In this document: positions 1 through 9,300 of the stretch, piece after piece | Layout: every line of letters begins with the position of its first letter | How positions within the stretch are numbered: the first letter of the stretch is position 1 | IMG/VR virus record: IMGVR_UViG_3300031957_000171 | Span: 1-55,065 of that record | Origin: a virus | Strand: one strand, 5' to 3' | DNA length: 55,065 bases | Translations under genes and position numbers: made by a program | Notes under the pieces: model-generated | Database searches by the model: none | Told to the model about the DNA's origin: nothing | What the model saw: the letters and a program-made list of their open reading frames with translations, nothing else

Positions 1-814
1 TGCTTTAGGCGACAACACTACTGGTGATAATAATACTGCGGTTGGTCACGATGCTTTAAGATTAAACACCACAGCTGATAATAACACAGCAGTGGGGCAT
101 GATTCTCTTGATGCCAACATCACTGGTGCTAGTAACACAGCAGTTGGTGCTTCTGCTTTAACTGACAACACTACAGGTGACTACAACAACGCAATGGGTG
201 TAAGTGCTTTAGGCGACAACACTACTGGTGATAATAATACTGCGGTTGGTCACGATGCTTTAAGATTAAACACCACAGCTGATAATAACACAGCGGTTGG
301 TAAAAGTGCTCTTGCTGTAACCACAGGTTTGTCAAATACTGCCATAGGATCTGATGCAGGTAATACTATCACAACTGGAACCTATAATGTTGCGATTGGA
401 TTTAATGCCCAACCAACAGCGGTTGATTCCGCCGGACAGTTTACTATGGGCGATACAAACATAACCACCCTACGCTGTAACGTTCAAACAATATCCTCCT
501 TGTCTGACTCTCGTGATAAGACAGATGTTATTGATTCACCTTATGGCTTAGACTTCATCAACACTATTAGACCTGTACAGTTTAAATGGGAAACTAGAGA
601 TGGTAATAAAAAAGATGGCACAAAAAGAGTTGGTTTTCTTGCTCAAGAATTACTTGAATCTTGTGACGGCAACAACGCAGTCTTAGATTTAGTCTTAGAT
701 GAGAACCCTGAGAAACTAGAGGCTAAGTATGGCAACCTATTACCTATTATGGTGCAAGCGATCAAAGAACTATCTGCAAAAGTGACTGAACTAGAGGATA
801 AATTAAATGGTTGA
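1..814 (+). CDS. Tail fibre, C-terminal part with S74 chaperone domain (5' truncated by window)
   Basis: The frame is open from base 2 and continues the fibre that runs off the right end at 55065. If the two ends join, the whole protein is 676 aa (53759-55065 plus 91-814). The visible part starts with NTAVGxxAL-type head repeats like those of trimeric adhesins. It then passes into an intramolecular chaperone domain of the endosialidase type (peptidase S74): SDSRDKTDV, GLDFINTIRPVQFKW and GFLAQELLE. S74 domains help fibres trimerise and then cut themselves off, normally next to the Ser-Asp step seen here. The C terminus is a short coiled coil. The role is host-surface recognition at the virion tail. 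The repeats are nearly identical at DNA level, so copy number may be misassembled. Confidence 0.85.
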   Translation, partial: ALGDNTTGDNNTAVGHDALRLNTTADNNTAVGHDSLDANITGASNTAVGASALTDNTTGDYNNAMGVSALGDNTTGDNNTAVGHDALRLNTTADNNTAVGKSALAVTTGLSNTAIGSDAGNTITTGTYNVAIGFNAQPTAVDSAGQFTMGDTNITTLRCNVQTISSLSDSRDKTDVIDSPYGLDFINTIRPVQFKWETRDGNKKDGTKRVGFLAQELLESCDGNNAVLDLVLDENPEKLEAKYGNLLPIMVQAIKELSAKVTELEDKLNG

Positions 815-917
815 TGAACTAACTGCTGACGATGGCTCTTCAGGTTCTACTGGTAGTGGTATTGCTCATAACAACATACAATCTACAATTATTCTTAATT
901 ATATTATTAAGACTTAA
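807..917 (+). CDS. Small protein, 36 aa, unknown
   Basis: An ATG overlaps the stop of the fibre gene, and the stop is just before the next start at 920. The product begins MVDELTADDGSSGSTG and ends in a hydrophobic Ile-rich tail. A purine-rich GAGGATAA precedes the start. Position and coupling suggest a real tail-module gene, but there is no recognisable domain and the length is short, so chance cannot be excluded. Confidence 0.45.
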   Translation: MVDELTADDGSSGSTGSGIAHNNIQSTIILNYIIKT

Positions 918-919
918 AT

Positions 920-2797
920 ATGACTGAGCTATCAAAAATTAAATTAAAGCCGGGGCTTCATAGGGAATCTACTCAATATGAAGAAGAGGGTAACTGGTAT
1001 GATGGTAATCATGTTCGCTTTCGTGCAGGTAAGCCAGAGAACATGCGGGGGTATGAGACTAAAATATCTACTGCTTTTGAAGGTAGCGCAAGAGATTTAA
1101 TTACTTATAGGAGTGGTGCTACTAATACAAAACGAGCAGTCTTTGGAACACCTAATAAATTATATGCACATAATGGTGATAGTCTAACAGATATTACTCC
1201 TATAGTTACAATAGTTACTCTGGCTAATCCTTTTAATACCTCTATTGGCAGTGCTGTAGTAACATGTTCAGATGGTAATCATAATCAAACAGCAGGTAAT
1301 TATGTATTAATTAATACAACAGCTGCTGGTACTATAGGAGGCAATCTGTTTCTTAATGATAGTGTATATGCAATTGAATCTGTAATTAATCCTAATGTTT
1401 TTACTATTAATGCTGGCACAGCAGCAGCAGCTACGTCAGCTACAACAGGAGGTTCTGTTACGTTTAGTTATTTATTACCTACAGGTAACTCTATAGCTGT
1501 AGGTGGTATAGGTTATGGTGCTGCAATCTTTCAGGCTGGTGTATGTGCATCTCAAACAAGAGCATGGAATCAACCAGCATCTGCTGATTCAACTAATATT
1601 GTTTTTGATATAACACAGTGGAGCCTTGACAACTGGGGTGATGATGTGATAGCTAATAGGAATGGTGGTAATATTTTCTACTTCAATAGTGATGCTTCTA
1701 CTGTACCTATAAGGGCTACTTCTATAACAACTTCTCCAATCAGTGTTAATTCAATTATTGTATCACCAAACGACAGACATCTAATAGCCTTGGGTTCTAA
1801 TTCTTATGCTGCTGCTACTTCTGTAAGTGGTGTGTTTGATCCTATGTTAGTACGTTGGTCTGATCAAGATGATCGTACTAATTGGGTTCCTTCTGTTAGC
1901 TCTACGTCTGGTGAGGTAGTCTTGACTGATGGTACTAAAATTGTGGGTTCAGTCCGTTCTAGGAGTGCTATCCATATTTGGACTGATAGTGCAATGTGGT
2001 TAATGTCATTTGCTGGTCCTCCCTTTACTTTTAAATTTACTCCTGCTGGTACTAACTGTGGTTTAATATCTCCTCATGGAGCAGTGGATTATAATGGCAT
2101 CTCCTATTGGATGGGCTATGATAACTTCTATAAGTATGATGGTCAAGTAAGAGTTCTTGATTGCACAGTTCGTACTTTTATTTTTGATAGGTTGGCTACT
2201 AAATTTCAAGATAAAGTTTATACAGGTGTGAACTCAGAGTTTAAAGAGATTATATGGTTGTATGCCTCCACCGATTCAAATGTAACAGAGTGTGATAGTT
2301 ATGTGATATACTCTCCTGAGAATGACTACTGGACATATGGTACAGGAGTCTTCACTACATTTGCAGATAAAGAAGTATTTGGTAATACTATTACTACTGG
2401 AGTATCTATCAATGCTGATGGAGATTCTACAGGAAATAACAAGTTATTTAATAATGAGCCACAGGGTTACTTTACAGAAAATAATAGAACCATTACTTCT
2501 TTTGTTGAGTCTGCTGACTTTGATGTAGATGATGGTAATAAACTATTGTTTATGAATAAGTTAGTTCCTGATTTTGATCTGTCAGGTGGTAAGTTACAAG
2601 TAAAGGTTGTTACTAAAAAGTATCCAGAGAGTACAGAAGAAATAACTAAAGAGTTTGCTATTTTTAATAATACAGAAAAAGTTAATTTTAGAGCAAGGGG
2701 AAGGCAAGCAAAAATTAGGGTATCTTGTGAATCAAATGGAGCAAGCTGGCAATGGGGATCAGTTCGGCTAGGCTTCCAAGGTGATGGGGAACGATAG
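920..2797 (+). CDS. Tail structural protein, probable nozzle or tail hub
   Basis: 625 aa. The N terminus (KIKLKPGLHRESTQYEEEGNW, followed by NHVRFRAGKPENMRGY) resembles large tail proteins of uncultured marine podoviruses. I recognise it only loosely. The rest is beta-rich with regularly spaced Gly, Asn and Thr. Trp/Asp pairs (RWSDQDDRTNW, YWMGYDNFYKYDGQ) suggest a propeller-like fold such as P22 gp10 or T7 gp12. It lies directly after a fibre and before the ejection proteins, which fits a tail nozzle or stabilisation protein. Its TAG stop overlaps the GTG start of the next gene. The structural role is well supported by context; the exact position in the tail is inferred. Confidence 0.65.
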   Translation: MTELSKIKLKPGLHRESTQYEEEGNWYDGNHVRFRAGKPENMRGYETKISTAFEGSARDLITYRSGATNTKRAVFGTPNKLYAHNGDSLTDITPIVTIVTLANPFNTSIGSAVVTCSDGNHNQTAGNYVLINTTAAGTIGGNLFLNDSVYAIESVINPNVFTINAGTAAAATSATTGGSVTFSYLLPTGNSIAVGGIGYGAAIFQAGVCASQTRAWNQPASADSTNIVFDITQWSLDNWGDDVIANRNGGNIFYFNSDASTVPIRATSITTSPISVNSIIVSPNDRHLIALGSNSYAAATSVSGVFDPMLVRWSDQDDRTNWVPSVSSTSGEVVLTDGTKIVGSVRSRSAIHIWTDSAMWLMSFAGPPFTFKFTPAGTNCGLISPHGAVDYNGISYWMGYDNFYKYDGQVRVLDCTVRTFIFDRLATKFQDKVYTGVNSEFKEIIWLYASTDSNVTECDSYVIYSPENDYWTYGTGVFTTFADKEVFGNTITTGVSINADGDSTGNNKLFNNEPQGYFTENNRTITSFVESADFDVDDGNKLLFMNKLVPDFDLSGGKLQVKVVTKKYPESTEEITKEFAIFNNTEKVNFRARGRQAKIRVSCESNGASWQWGSVRLGFQGDGER

Positions 2798-3081
2798 TGG
2801 CAAGATACCCAACATTTCCAACAAGTTTTAAAACTGTAAGTAATGTAGACTTAAGGGAACTATACACTACTTTAGAAACTTGGTCTGGTCTTTTAACTGC
2901 TGAGTTAGAAAATAGAGATATACTGACAGACGCAGCACCCTCTACTAATATTTATACAGTAGTTACTGTAACTGAAATAGGAAGACCACGTAAAGGAGAC
3001 ATTGCGTATTCAGCCAGTAGTGGCAAGTACAAGGGATATGTAAGTACCGCAGTATCAACAGAATGGCAGAATTTAAACTAA
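2797..3081 (+). CDS. Small tail-associated protein, 94 aa
   Basis: A GTG start overlaps the previous stop by one base. The C-terminal half (RPRKGDIAYSASSGKYKGYV, then WQNLN) resembles the ending seen in many small phage tail or fibre-tip proteins, where a GD-Y-S..KYKGY..W pattern forms a beta hairpin. The N-terminal half looks helical. It sits within the tail block and is probably virion-associated. No enzymatic motif is visible. Confidence 0.55.
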   Translation: MARYPTFPTSFKTVSNVDLRELYTTLETWSGLLTAELENRDILTDAAPSTNIYTVVTVTEIGRPRKGDIAYSASSGKYKGYVSTAVSTEWQNLN

Positions 3082-3287
3082 TGAAAAAAATGACACCCGC
3101 TGAATACCATAACTTAATTAATACCAGTACCTATGTTAGCAATCTTAACCAAGGTAATGTTATTGATCCATCTAGGTATCTATTAACACAGAAGATGGAA
3201 ACATTCAAGAAGATAAAATCTCAAGATGATTCTAACTTCATGGCAGATCAGACAAAGGCCCAGTCTAATTATGGAAGAGTAAAATAA
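3081..3287 (+). CDS. Small hypothetical protein, 68 aa
   Basis: I chose the ATG at 3081, which overlaps the preceding TAA by one base. An upstream in-frame ATG at 3063 would give 74 aa. The product starts MKKMTPAEYHNLINTSTYV and is hydrophilic and mostly helical (LLTQKMETFKKIKSQ). The stop is immediately followed by the next ATG at 3287. It may be a virion or assembly component, but no family is recognised. Confidence 0.5.
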   Translation: MKKMTPAEYHNLINTSTYVSNLNQGNVIDPSRYLLTQKMETFKKIKSQDDSNFMADQTKAQSNYGRVK

Positions 3288-4036
3288 TGGCAACTTCACT
3301 TGAAGGCTTAGCAGACATACGAGAAGCACAGCAAAGAAAAGCCGAGCAACAGGCTGGAATGGTGCCGCCACAACAGCCAGTAGAGCTTTCTATAGGTGTT
3401 GGTGAAGCAGCTTTAGGTGGAATGAGTGAAGCTAATTTAAAACAAGGGTTTGCTGAAGAGGCAGCAGCTATGCAACAGCCTGTTTTACCAACTATATCGC
3501 CTACTGCTGAAATAAAACAAAATCTTAATAAAGTTCTTACAGCTACTCTTCCAGATGGTGATTCAATTGCTGCTAAAGCTTTAGAGGCTCTAACAAAAAG
3601 ATCTAAGATTGATCTATCTCAATCACAAGGATTACAAGAAAAAGCAGTTGGAAATAATGATATTATGTTAGCCATGCAAAGATATTCTCAAGATCAAAAT
3701 GCCGCAATAGAAAGTGGTGGCTTAATAGGTATGGCAGCAGGTGGCAGATTTTCCGGTCAAGTACAGGGACAAGGACATGGCATGGAAGATAATGTCTACA
3801 TGCCAATAGTAGAGAGACAAGAAGGAAGTCAGGTAGGTACATTAGCTGTTAGCCCTGATGAATATGTAGTAGACGCACACACAATGTCAGCACTTGGTAA
3901 TGGTAGTGCAGACGCAGGAGCAAATGTTATGGATCAAGTAATAGAAGGTGTGCGAGAAAAAGCATACGGTACAGATAAACAGCCAAATCAAATTAATGGA
4001 TTAGCTGCACTACGACCAATGATTGAAAGGGTATAA
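3287..4036 (+). CDS. Probable virion or ejection-related structural protein, 249 aa
   Basis: A Gln/Ala-rich helical N-terminal half is followed by a C-terminal module (about residues 170-235) with EYVVDAHTMSALGNGSADAG. That D(E/G)xVVxAxxxSALGNGSxxAG pattern recurs in structural proteins of many marine and proteobacterial podoviruses, close to the injection proteins. It is directly upstream of two large proteins likely ejected into the host, so an internal or ejection role is inferred. The preceding gene ends where this one begins. Confidence 0.55.
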   Translation: MATSLEGLADIREAQQRKAEQQAGMVPPQQPVELSIGVGEAALGGMSEANLKQGFAEEAAAMQQPVLPTISPTAEIKQNLNKVLTATLPDGDSIAAKALEALTKRSKIDLSQSQGLQEKAVGNNDIMLAMQRYSQDQNAAIESGGLIGMAAGGRFSGQVQGQGHGMEDNVYMPIVERQEGSQVGTLAVSPDEYVVDAHTMSALGNGSADAGANVMDQVIEGVREKAYGTDKQPNQINGLAALRPMIERV

Positions 4037-4038
4037 CA

Positions 4039-6294
4039 ATGGGAATTTTTTCATCACTTTTTGGTTTCGGAGATAAGCCTACCAATACTAGTGCAAATGT
4101 AATTGCAGAGTATCCTGAAGAATTAAAAGAATATATTGAACAGGCTATGGCAGCTAATCAAGCAATATATGAACAAAGATTAGGGGAAGGATATAAACCT
4201 TATACTGGTCAGACTATTGCTGGATTTACTCCTGAAGAAATAGCTTCTCAACAAGGATTAAAATCTCTTGTAGGTTCACAAGGTGTACTACAGCAAGAAG
4301 CACTTGATCTTGCAAGGGGTTCTGATAGAAAGTTTACTTCAGAGACTGCTAAAGAGTATATGTCTCCTTATCTTAGGACTGCTCTTGATTCTCAAAAACA
4401 AGAAGCACAACGACAGTATGAACGTACAGCAGTTCCTGAGTTTGAACGTCAGGCTGTAGCTGCTGGTGGTATGAGTGGTCTTGGAAGTAGGGCTGGTGTA
4501 GAGGCTGCTGAAAGAGCTACAGGACAGAATAGGTTGTTGAGTGGCATAGAAGCTGCTGGACAACAGAAAGCTTTTGAAGCTTCACAAGAGGCTTTTAGAG
4601 ATCAAACTACTAGAGAACGTCAGGCTGCTTCACAAATATCAACTGCTGCTCCAAATATATTTAAGTCTGCTGTTGCTGAACAAGGCTTAATGCAGAATAT
4701 AGGAGAACAGAAAAGGGATTTAGCGCAAGGTACTTTAGATGAAGCTTACTTAAAGTATGTACAACAAAACCAGTTTCCAGAGTCAGAGCTTGCTCGTTAT
4801 CAATCTGCAATCTATGGTAATCCATTATTAAAACAACCTAATTATAGTACAAGTGGTACAGGAGGTGGTGGTGGTCCGGGCCTTGGTAAAACTTTACTTG
4901 GTTTTGGTAGTGCAGCACTGGGATTTGGTAGTGGTGGTGGTAGTTTCTTTGGTAATATGCTTAATAGGGCTGGCGGTGGTGGTATTGGTTCTACCATGAA
5001 AGCACAAGAGTATGTAAACAGAAACATGGGTGGTCCAGTAATGCCTCCTGTAATGTATAGAAAAAAAGGTAGTATAGATGATGAAACAAAAGAAGAATTA
5101 GGATTGTTTGGTTCTAGGAAAAAAGACTTAGACATGCGCCGAAAAGCTCCTTCTTTTCTTGTATCTAGAGATGAACAAGGTCTTCCTAGTATTGGTAATA
5201 TACCTTATGCAGATAAAATTCTAAAATCAAATGATACTCGTAGCTCTTCTCTTGCGGCATTAGAACGTGCCGCTCCTAATTCTGTATTAAGTCAGTCTAG
5301 AAATGAGGCAGCTACTGCTAATGCTCTTGATCCACAAGGAGCAAAAAAAGTTAGAGAAGACTTTACAGAATTTGGTGTCGCAGATGAAAGTGATGATGCT
5401 ATTACAAATCTAGAAAATAAACTTGTAGATCAACAGTCTCTAGCTACTGGTACTGACTCCGGTAAAAAAACCGGACCTTCGGGAATGACATCTCCAAAGG
5501 AAGCGGCACAAATAGCAACAACTGCTGCGGAGAAAGTAGCAAAGAATACGTTTGATAGTGCTTTAGTAATACAAAATATTAATAAAAAAACTTCTACTGA
5601 AGTTAAGGGACTTCTTAATTCTTTTGCTGAGAAATATAAAGCTCGTGCAAAAAGCGATCCATACAAAATGCAAAAGTTTTGGTTTACAGTTAGTGCTAAT
5701 ATTATGAAAAAGGGAAATGCTTTTGCTAATATGGCAGAAGGTTTACGTATAGCTGTAAATGATTTAGATACTACACGTAAAGAAAAAGATAAGTTGCTAA
5801 TGGATTTAGAAGATACAATGACTAAATCTAAGATAAAACTTGCTGGAAAAGAAGGCGAGTCTAATATAGCATATGAAAAATTAAACCTTAAACAAAAGAA
5901 TATGATTGCTAAATTAGGTACAACAGGTTTAGCAGCTTTCAATAAACAGATGAAAGAAAACGGTGATTACATAGCTGCCCTAGCTGCTGCTAAGAAAGCA
6001 GAAAATGCTGCTAAAAGACTAGATGCAAAAGACACAGACAAAGATAAGCTTAAAGTAAAAGACTTACAAGGTGTTCGTACTGCTGTAAATGATATGTTAC
6101 TGACATTAGGTGGAGCATTTGGAAGAATTGGAAAGGCACCACTTGGTACAAAACAATTAAACACACAAAATACTCTTGTAAGAATAGCTACAGCAATAGC
6201 AAATGGTGAAATGAATGGTCCTGATGGTAAGACTGGACCTGCTGCCGTTCCTGCATATTTAGCAAAAGCAGCTAGAGATTTAAGCAAGAAATAG
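4039..6294 (+). CDS. Internal or DNA-ejection protein, 751 aa
   Basis: Long Ala/Gln/Glu-rich helices form the first 250 residues (for example QEAQRQYERTAVPEFERQ). A Gly-rich segment around 275-320 (GTGGGGGPGLGKTLLGFGSA) could insert into membranes. A charged helical C-terminal half follows. Helices plus a Gly-rich hydrophobic centre are typical of phage ejection proteins such as T7 gp15 or P22 gp20, though I see no direct motif match. The start is two bases after the previous stop, and the next gene is a still larger ejection-type protein. Confidence 0.6.
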   Translation: MGIFSSLFGFGDKPTNTSANVIAEYPEELKEYIEQAMAANQAIYEQRLGEGYKPYTGQTIAGFTPEEIASQQGLKSLVGSQGVLQQEALDLARGSDRKFTSETAKEYMSPYLRTALDSQKQEAQRQYERTAVPEFERQAVAAGGMSGLGSRAGVEAAERATGQNRLLSGIEAAGQQKAFEASQEAFRDQTTRERQAASQISTAAPNIFKSAVAEQGLMQNIGEQKRDLAQGTLDEAYLKYVQQNQFPESELARYQSAIYGNPLLKQPNYSTSGTGGGGGPGLGKTLLGFGSAALGFGSGGGSFFGNMLNRAGGGGIGSTMKAQEYVNRNMGGPVMPPVMYRKKGSIDDETKEELGLFGSRKKDLDMRRKAPSFLVSRDEQGLPSIGNIPYADKILKSNDTRSSSLAALERAAPNSVLSQSRNEAATANALDPQGAKKVREDFTEFGVADESDDAITNLENKLVDQQSLATGTDSGKKTGPSGMTSPKEAAQIATTAAEKVAKNTFDSALVIQNINKKTSTEVKGLLNSFAEKYKARAKSDPYKMQKFWFTVSANIMKKGNAFANMAEGLRIAVNDLDTTRKEKDKLLMDLEDTMTKSKIKLAGKEGESNIAYEKLNLKQKNMIAKLGTTGLAAFNKQMKENGDYIAALAAAKKAENAAKRLDAKDTDKDKLKVKDLQGVRTAVNDMLLTLGGAFGRIGKAPLGTKQLNTQNTLVRIATAIANGEMNGPDGKTGPAAVPAYLAKAARDLSKK

Positions 6295-6308
6295 AGAAAA
6301 TTAATAAT

Positions 6309-9300
6309 ATGGTAACACTACCTCAAGCTCCTTCAATACTTGATAGTATATCTAATTTATCTTCTGATGTTAAAAATATTCCTTTAGAGGGTGAAATTAA
6401 AAGCAGCTCTTCTTTACCTCAAGCTCCTTCAATACTTGATAGTATATCTAAAACTGAACAACCCACTGAAGTTGAGGTAGATGAGAAGGCTACTCCAGCT
6501 ACACTAGGTAGTAATGAAACATGGCTTGCTTCTGCTAAAGCAATTTATGAAGATGAAGTAGGTGAATCATTTGATCCAGAAGAAGCTGGCTATGATAATA
6601 TATCTGATTGGTTTGAGAACAGGCATTCTAAATATAATTGGAATATTGTCAACATGCTTGATACAGGTTTTAGTGTTGATGAAAAAAGTAACGATGTTAA
6701 AAAAGCTTGGCTAGACTCTATGGATTTATATGATGAATCAGACTCAGATGCAGGTGATTTTTTTAGAGCAGCCAAGAACGTACTACTAGACCCTACAACA
6801 ATAGCAAGTTTATTAGCTACTTTTGGTGTAGGAACTGCTGCAAAATTAGGTGGTCAAAAAGTTGCTGCGTTGGCAGCCAAGACAACCTTTAAGCAAAATC
6901 TTAGGGAACAGTTAAAGAACAAAGTCAGTAAAGAAACTATTGAAGAGATTATAAAGACTAAAGGTTCTAAAGATATAACGGCTGAAGCTTTAAAGACTGC
7001 TAGAAATAAAGCAGCTTTACAGACTGTTGGATATAAATCATTAACTATGATTCCTGTTCCTGCTGCATATTCTTCTGCCTATGACGTAGCTGAACAAGAG
7101 ATGGAATTAAATACATTAATTCCAGAGGACGTAGCTTTTCAACAGGGAATTTCTATTGAAGAAGCTACTAAACAAATAGAAGATAAAAAACGTGAAGGTT
7201 ATGATCTAGCAAGCATAGCTAAAGCAGCAGCATTGGGTGGTACTTTTGGTGCGTTGCTTGGTCCTCTTCCTACATACATAGGTAGTAAGATAGGAATGAA
7301 GAAGGCTCTCAGAAAGAGTAAAGAAGGTGCTGATGATTTAATAGATGTAAAATATTCTCCTGTGGGAAATCCTAATTTATCAGTTAGAGAAAAAATGTCT
7401 AGGGAAAAATTTAATAAACTTTCTCAAGACGGGGGCATTGATACTGTTGCGTACAAAAGTATAACCGAAGCTCCTCAACGTGCAACAAATAATCCTAAAG
7501 TTAATATAGATGGCGAACAGATTATTGAAAGAGTTCTACCAGATGGAACTACTGTAAAAACTGTTAGACAAAAAATAACAGAAAAAATTGCTGATATAGG
7601 TGGAGAACGTCTTGCTAATATTAATACTGTAGCAGGTCGTTGGCTTACATCTACAGCAGCATTACCAACTACTATTGCTAGGGCAGCACGGCAGCGTAGT
7701 AATGGAACTAAGGCTGCTCAAATGAAAATAGAATCTTCTTTAGATAATTTAAAATCTCTTCAGAAGAAAGAAAAAATTAGTGAAGCTGCTGTTACTAGGT
7801 TTATAAATAATAATGATGACACTCTTATAAAATCTGAAAAGGGCGAAGCGTCTGAAACTTTAAATAAACTTAATGAGATTAAAAAAGATATCTTTGACAA
7901 CCAAGAAAAGATTAATACTCTTGCTGGTAAAAAAACAGATGAAGAGTTAATGCGTGAAGCTAAGTCTTTATCAACTAAGTCTTCTCAAGATGAAGCTGAA
8001 ATATTTAAAAATCTTAGAGAAAAAGAAAACAAAATAGGTGTGGCTTTTGGAGAAGACGGTGGTTACTACTTCAGAACTTACGAAGCTTCGTATAATCCCA
8101 AGTATTTAAAAGAAATAGAAAATGCTTTAAGTGCGAAAGGTATTGCTAAAAGCGAGTTCATTATAAAAGTACAAGATTTTAAACAAGCTTTAAGAGAACA
8201 TCCTGACTTTAAAAAAGCTAATGAAGGTAAGCTTGATGATACTGTTTTAAATCTTGTTAATAGATTATCTAAAGATGACACTACTTTATTTGACCAACCG
8301 TTCAAAATTATTGAAGATTTTCTAGGATCAACCTCTGCTTCTAAGGGTGGCACAAGAGTTGGTAGGCGGAAAGAAATAGATACAGCCCTACTTAATCTAC
8401 TGGGTGAGGTAAAAGACCCGTACACTAAAATTAGTAACACTCTTGCTAAACAAAACAGAATTATATCTGAGCTACAATATGTTGATGATGTGAATAAGTT
8501 TTTTCAAAACATACTTACAAAAAATTCAGATGTTAATTTAAATCTAGGTGGCCTTGTTAATGCTCTTCCTACTACTCAAGCACGAGCAAGTCGTAAAGAG
8601 TTAAGAGGAACAACTTCTAAATCATTAAATAATTTATATGAAGAAATACTTGGTGATAAGGCTAAAAAATTAAATACTAATTCTAGCAATTTACCTAAAG
8701 AAATTTATGTTGATCCAAACATGGACAAGCTTATTCGTGATGGATTAGACAGTGTTTTTCCATCATCAAATAAAAATAGTGGTGGTGTAGGTAATGCTAT
8801 ATGGGGTGGTCTTCAACAAGCAGCAGCCTTTGGGCAGTCTACTCAAACAATTTTAGATTATCCTGCATACTTTATTAATTCTTATGGCGCAGTGCAAAAC
8901 TTAATAGCCAGTGGACATTTATTTAATAAATCAGCTTGGAAGAGTCTTCGTAGATCAGGCCAAGAAATGAGAAAGGGTATTAGAAATAAAGACCCAGAAG
9001 TACTAGAGTATATTACCAAATTAAAAAGAGATGGCGTAATTGATAGTGATCTCACATCAGAAATGATTATTAGAAATCTTAATCAAAACAGTGGCACTAT
9101 GGCTGGTGGTCCTTTTGTGCAAACCTATAAAAAAGGGATGGAAAAACTTTCTCGTGCCTATGGTTCTCCAGATACCTATGCAAAAATTATAGCACATAAG
9201 TCTGAGACTGCTGCACTAAAGAAGATGTTTCCTAAAAAGAGTGTTGATGAAATATTTGAAATGGCTTCTGATAGAGTTGTTAATACTATGCCTACCTATG

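Noticed and set aside
5430-6287. Minus-strand frames of 170 and 106 aa inside the ejection protein
   Set aside because: Shadows of an AT-rich Lys/Ala gene; no start signals and no family.
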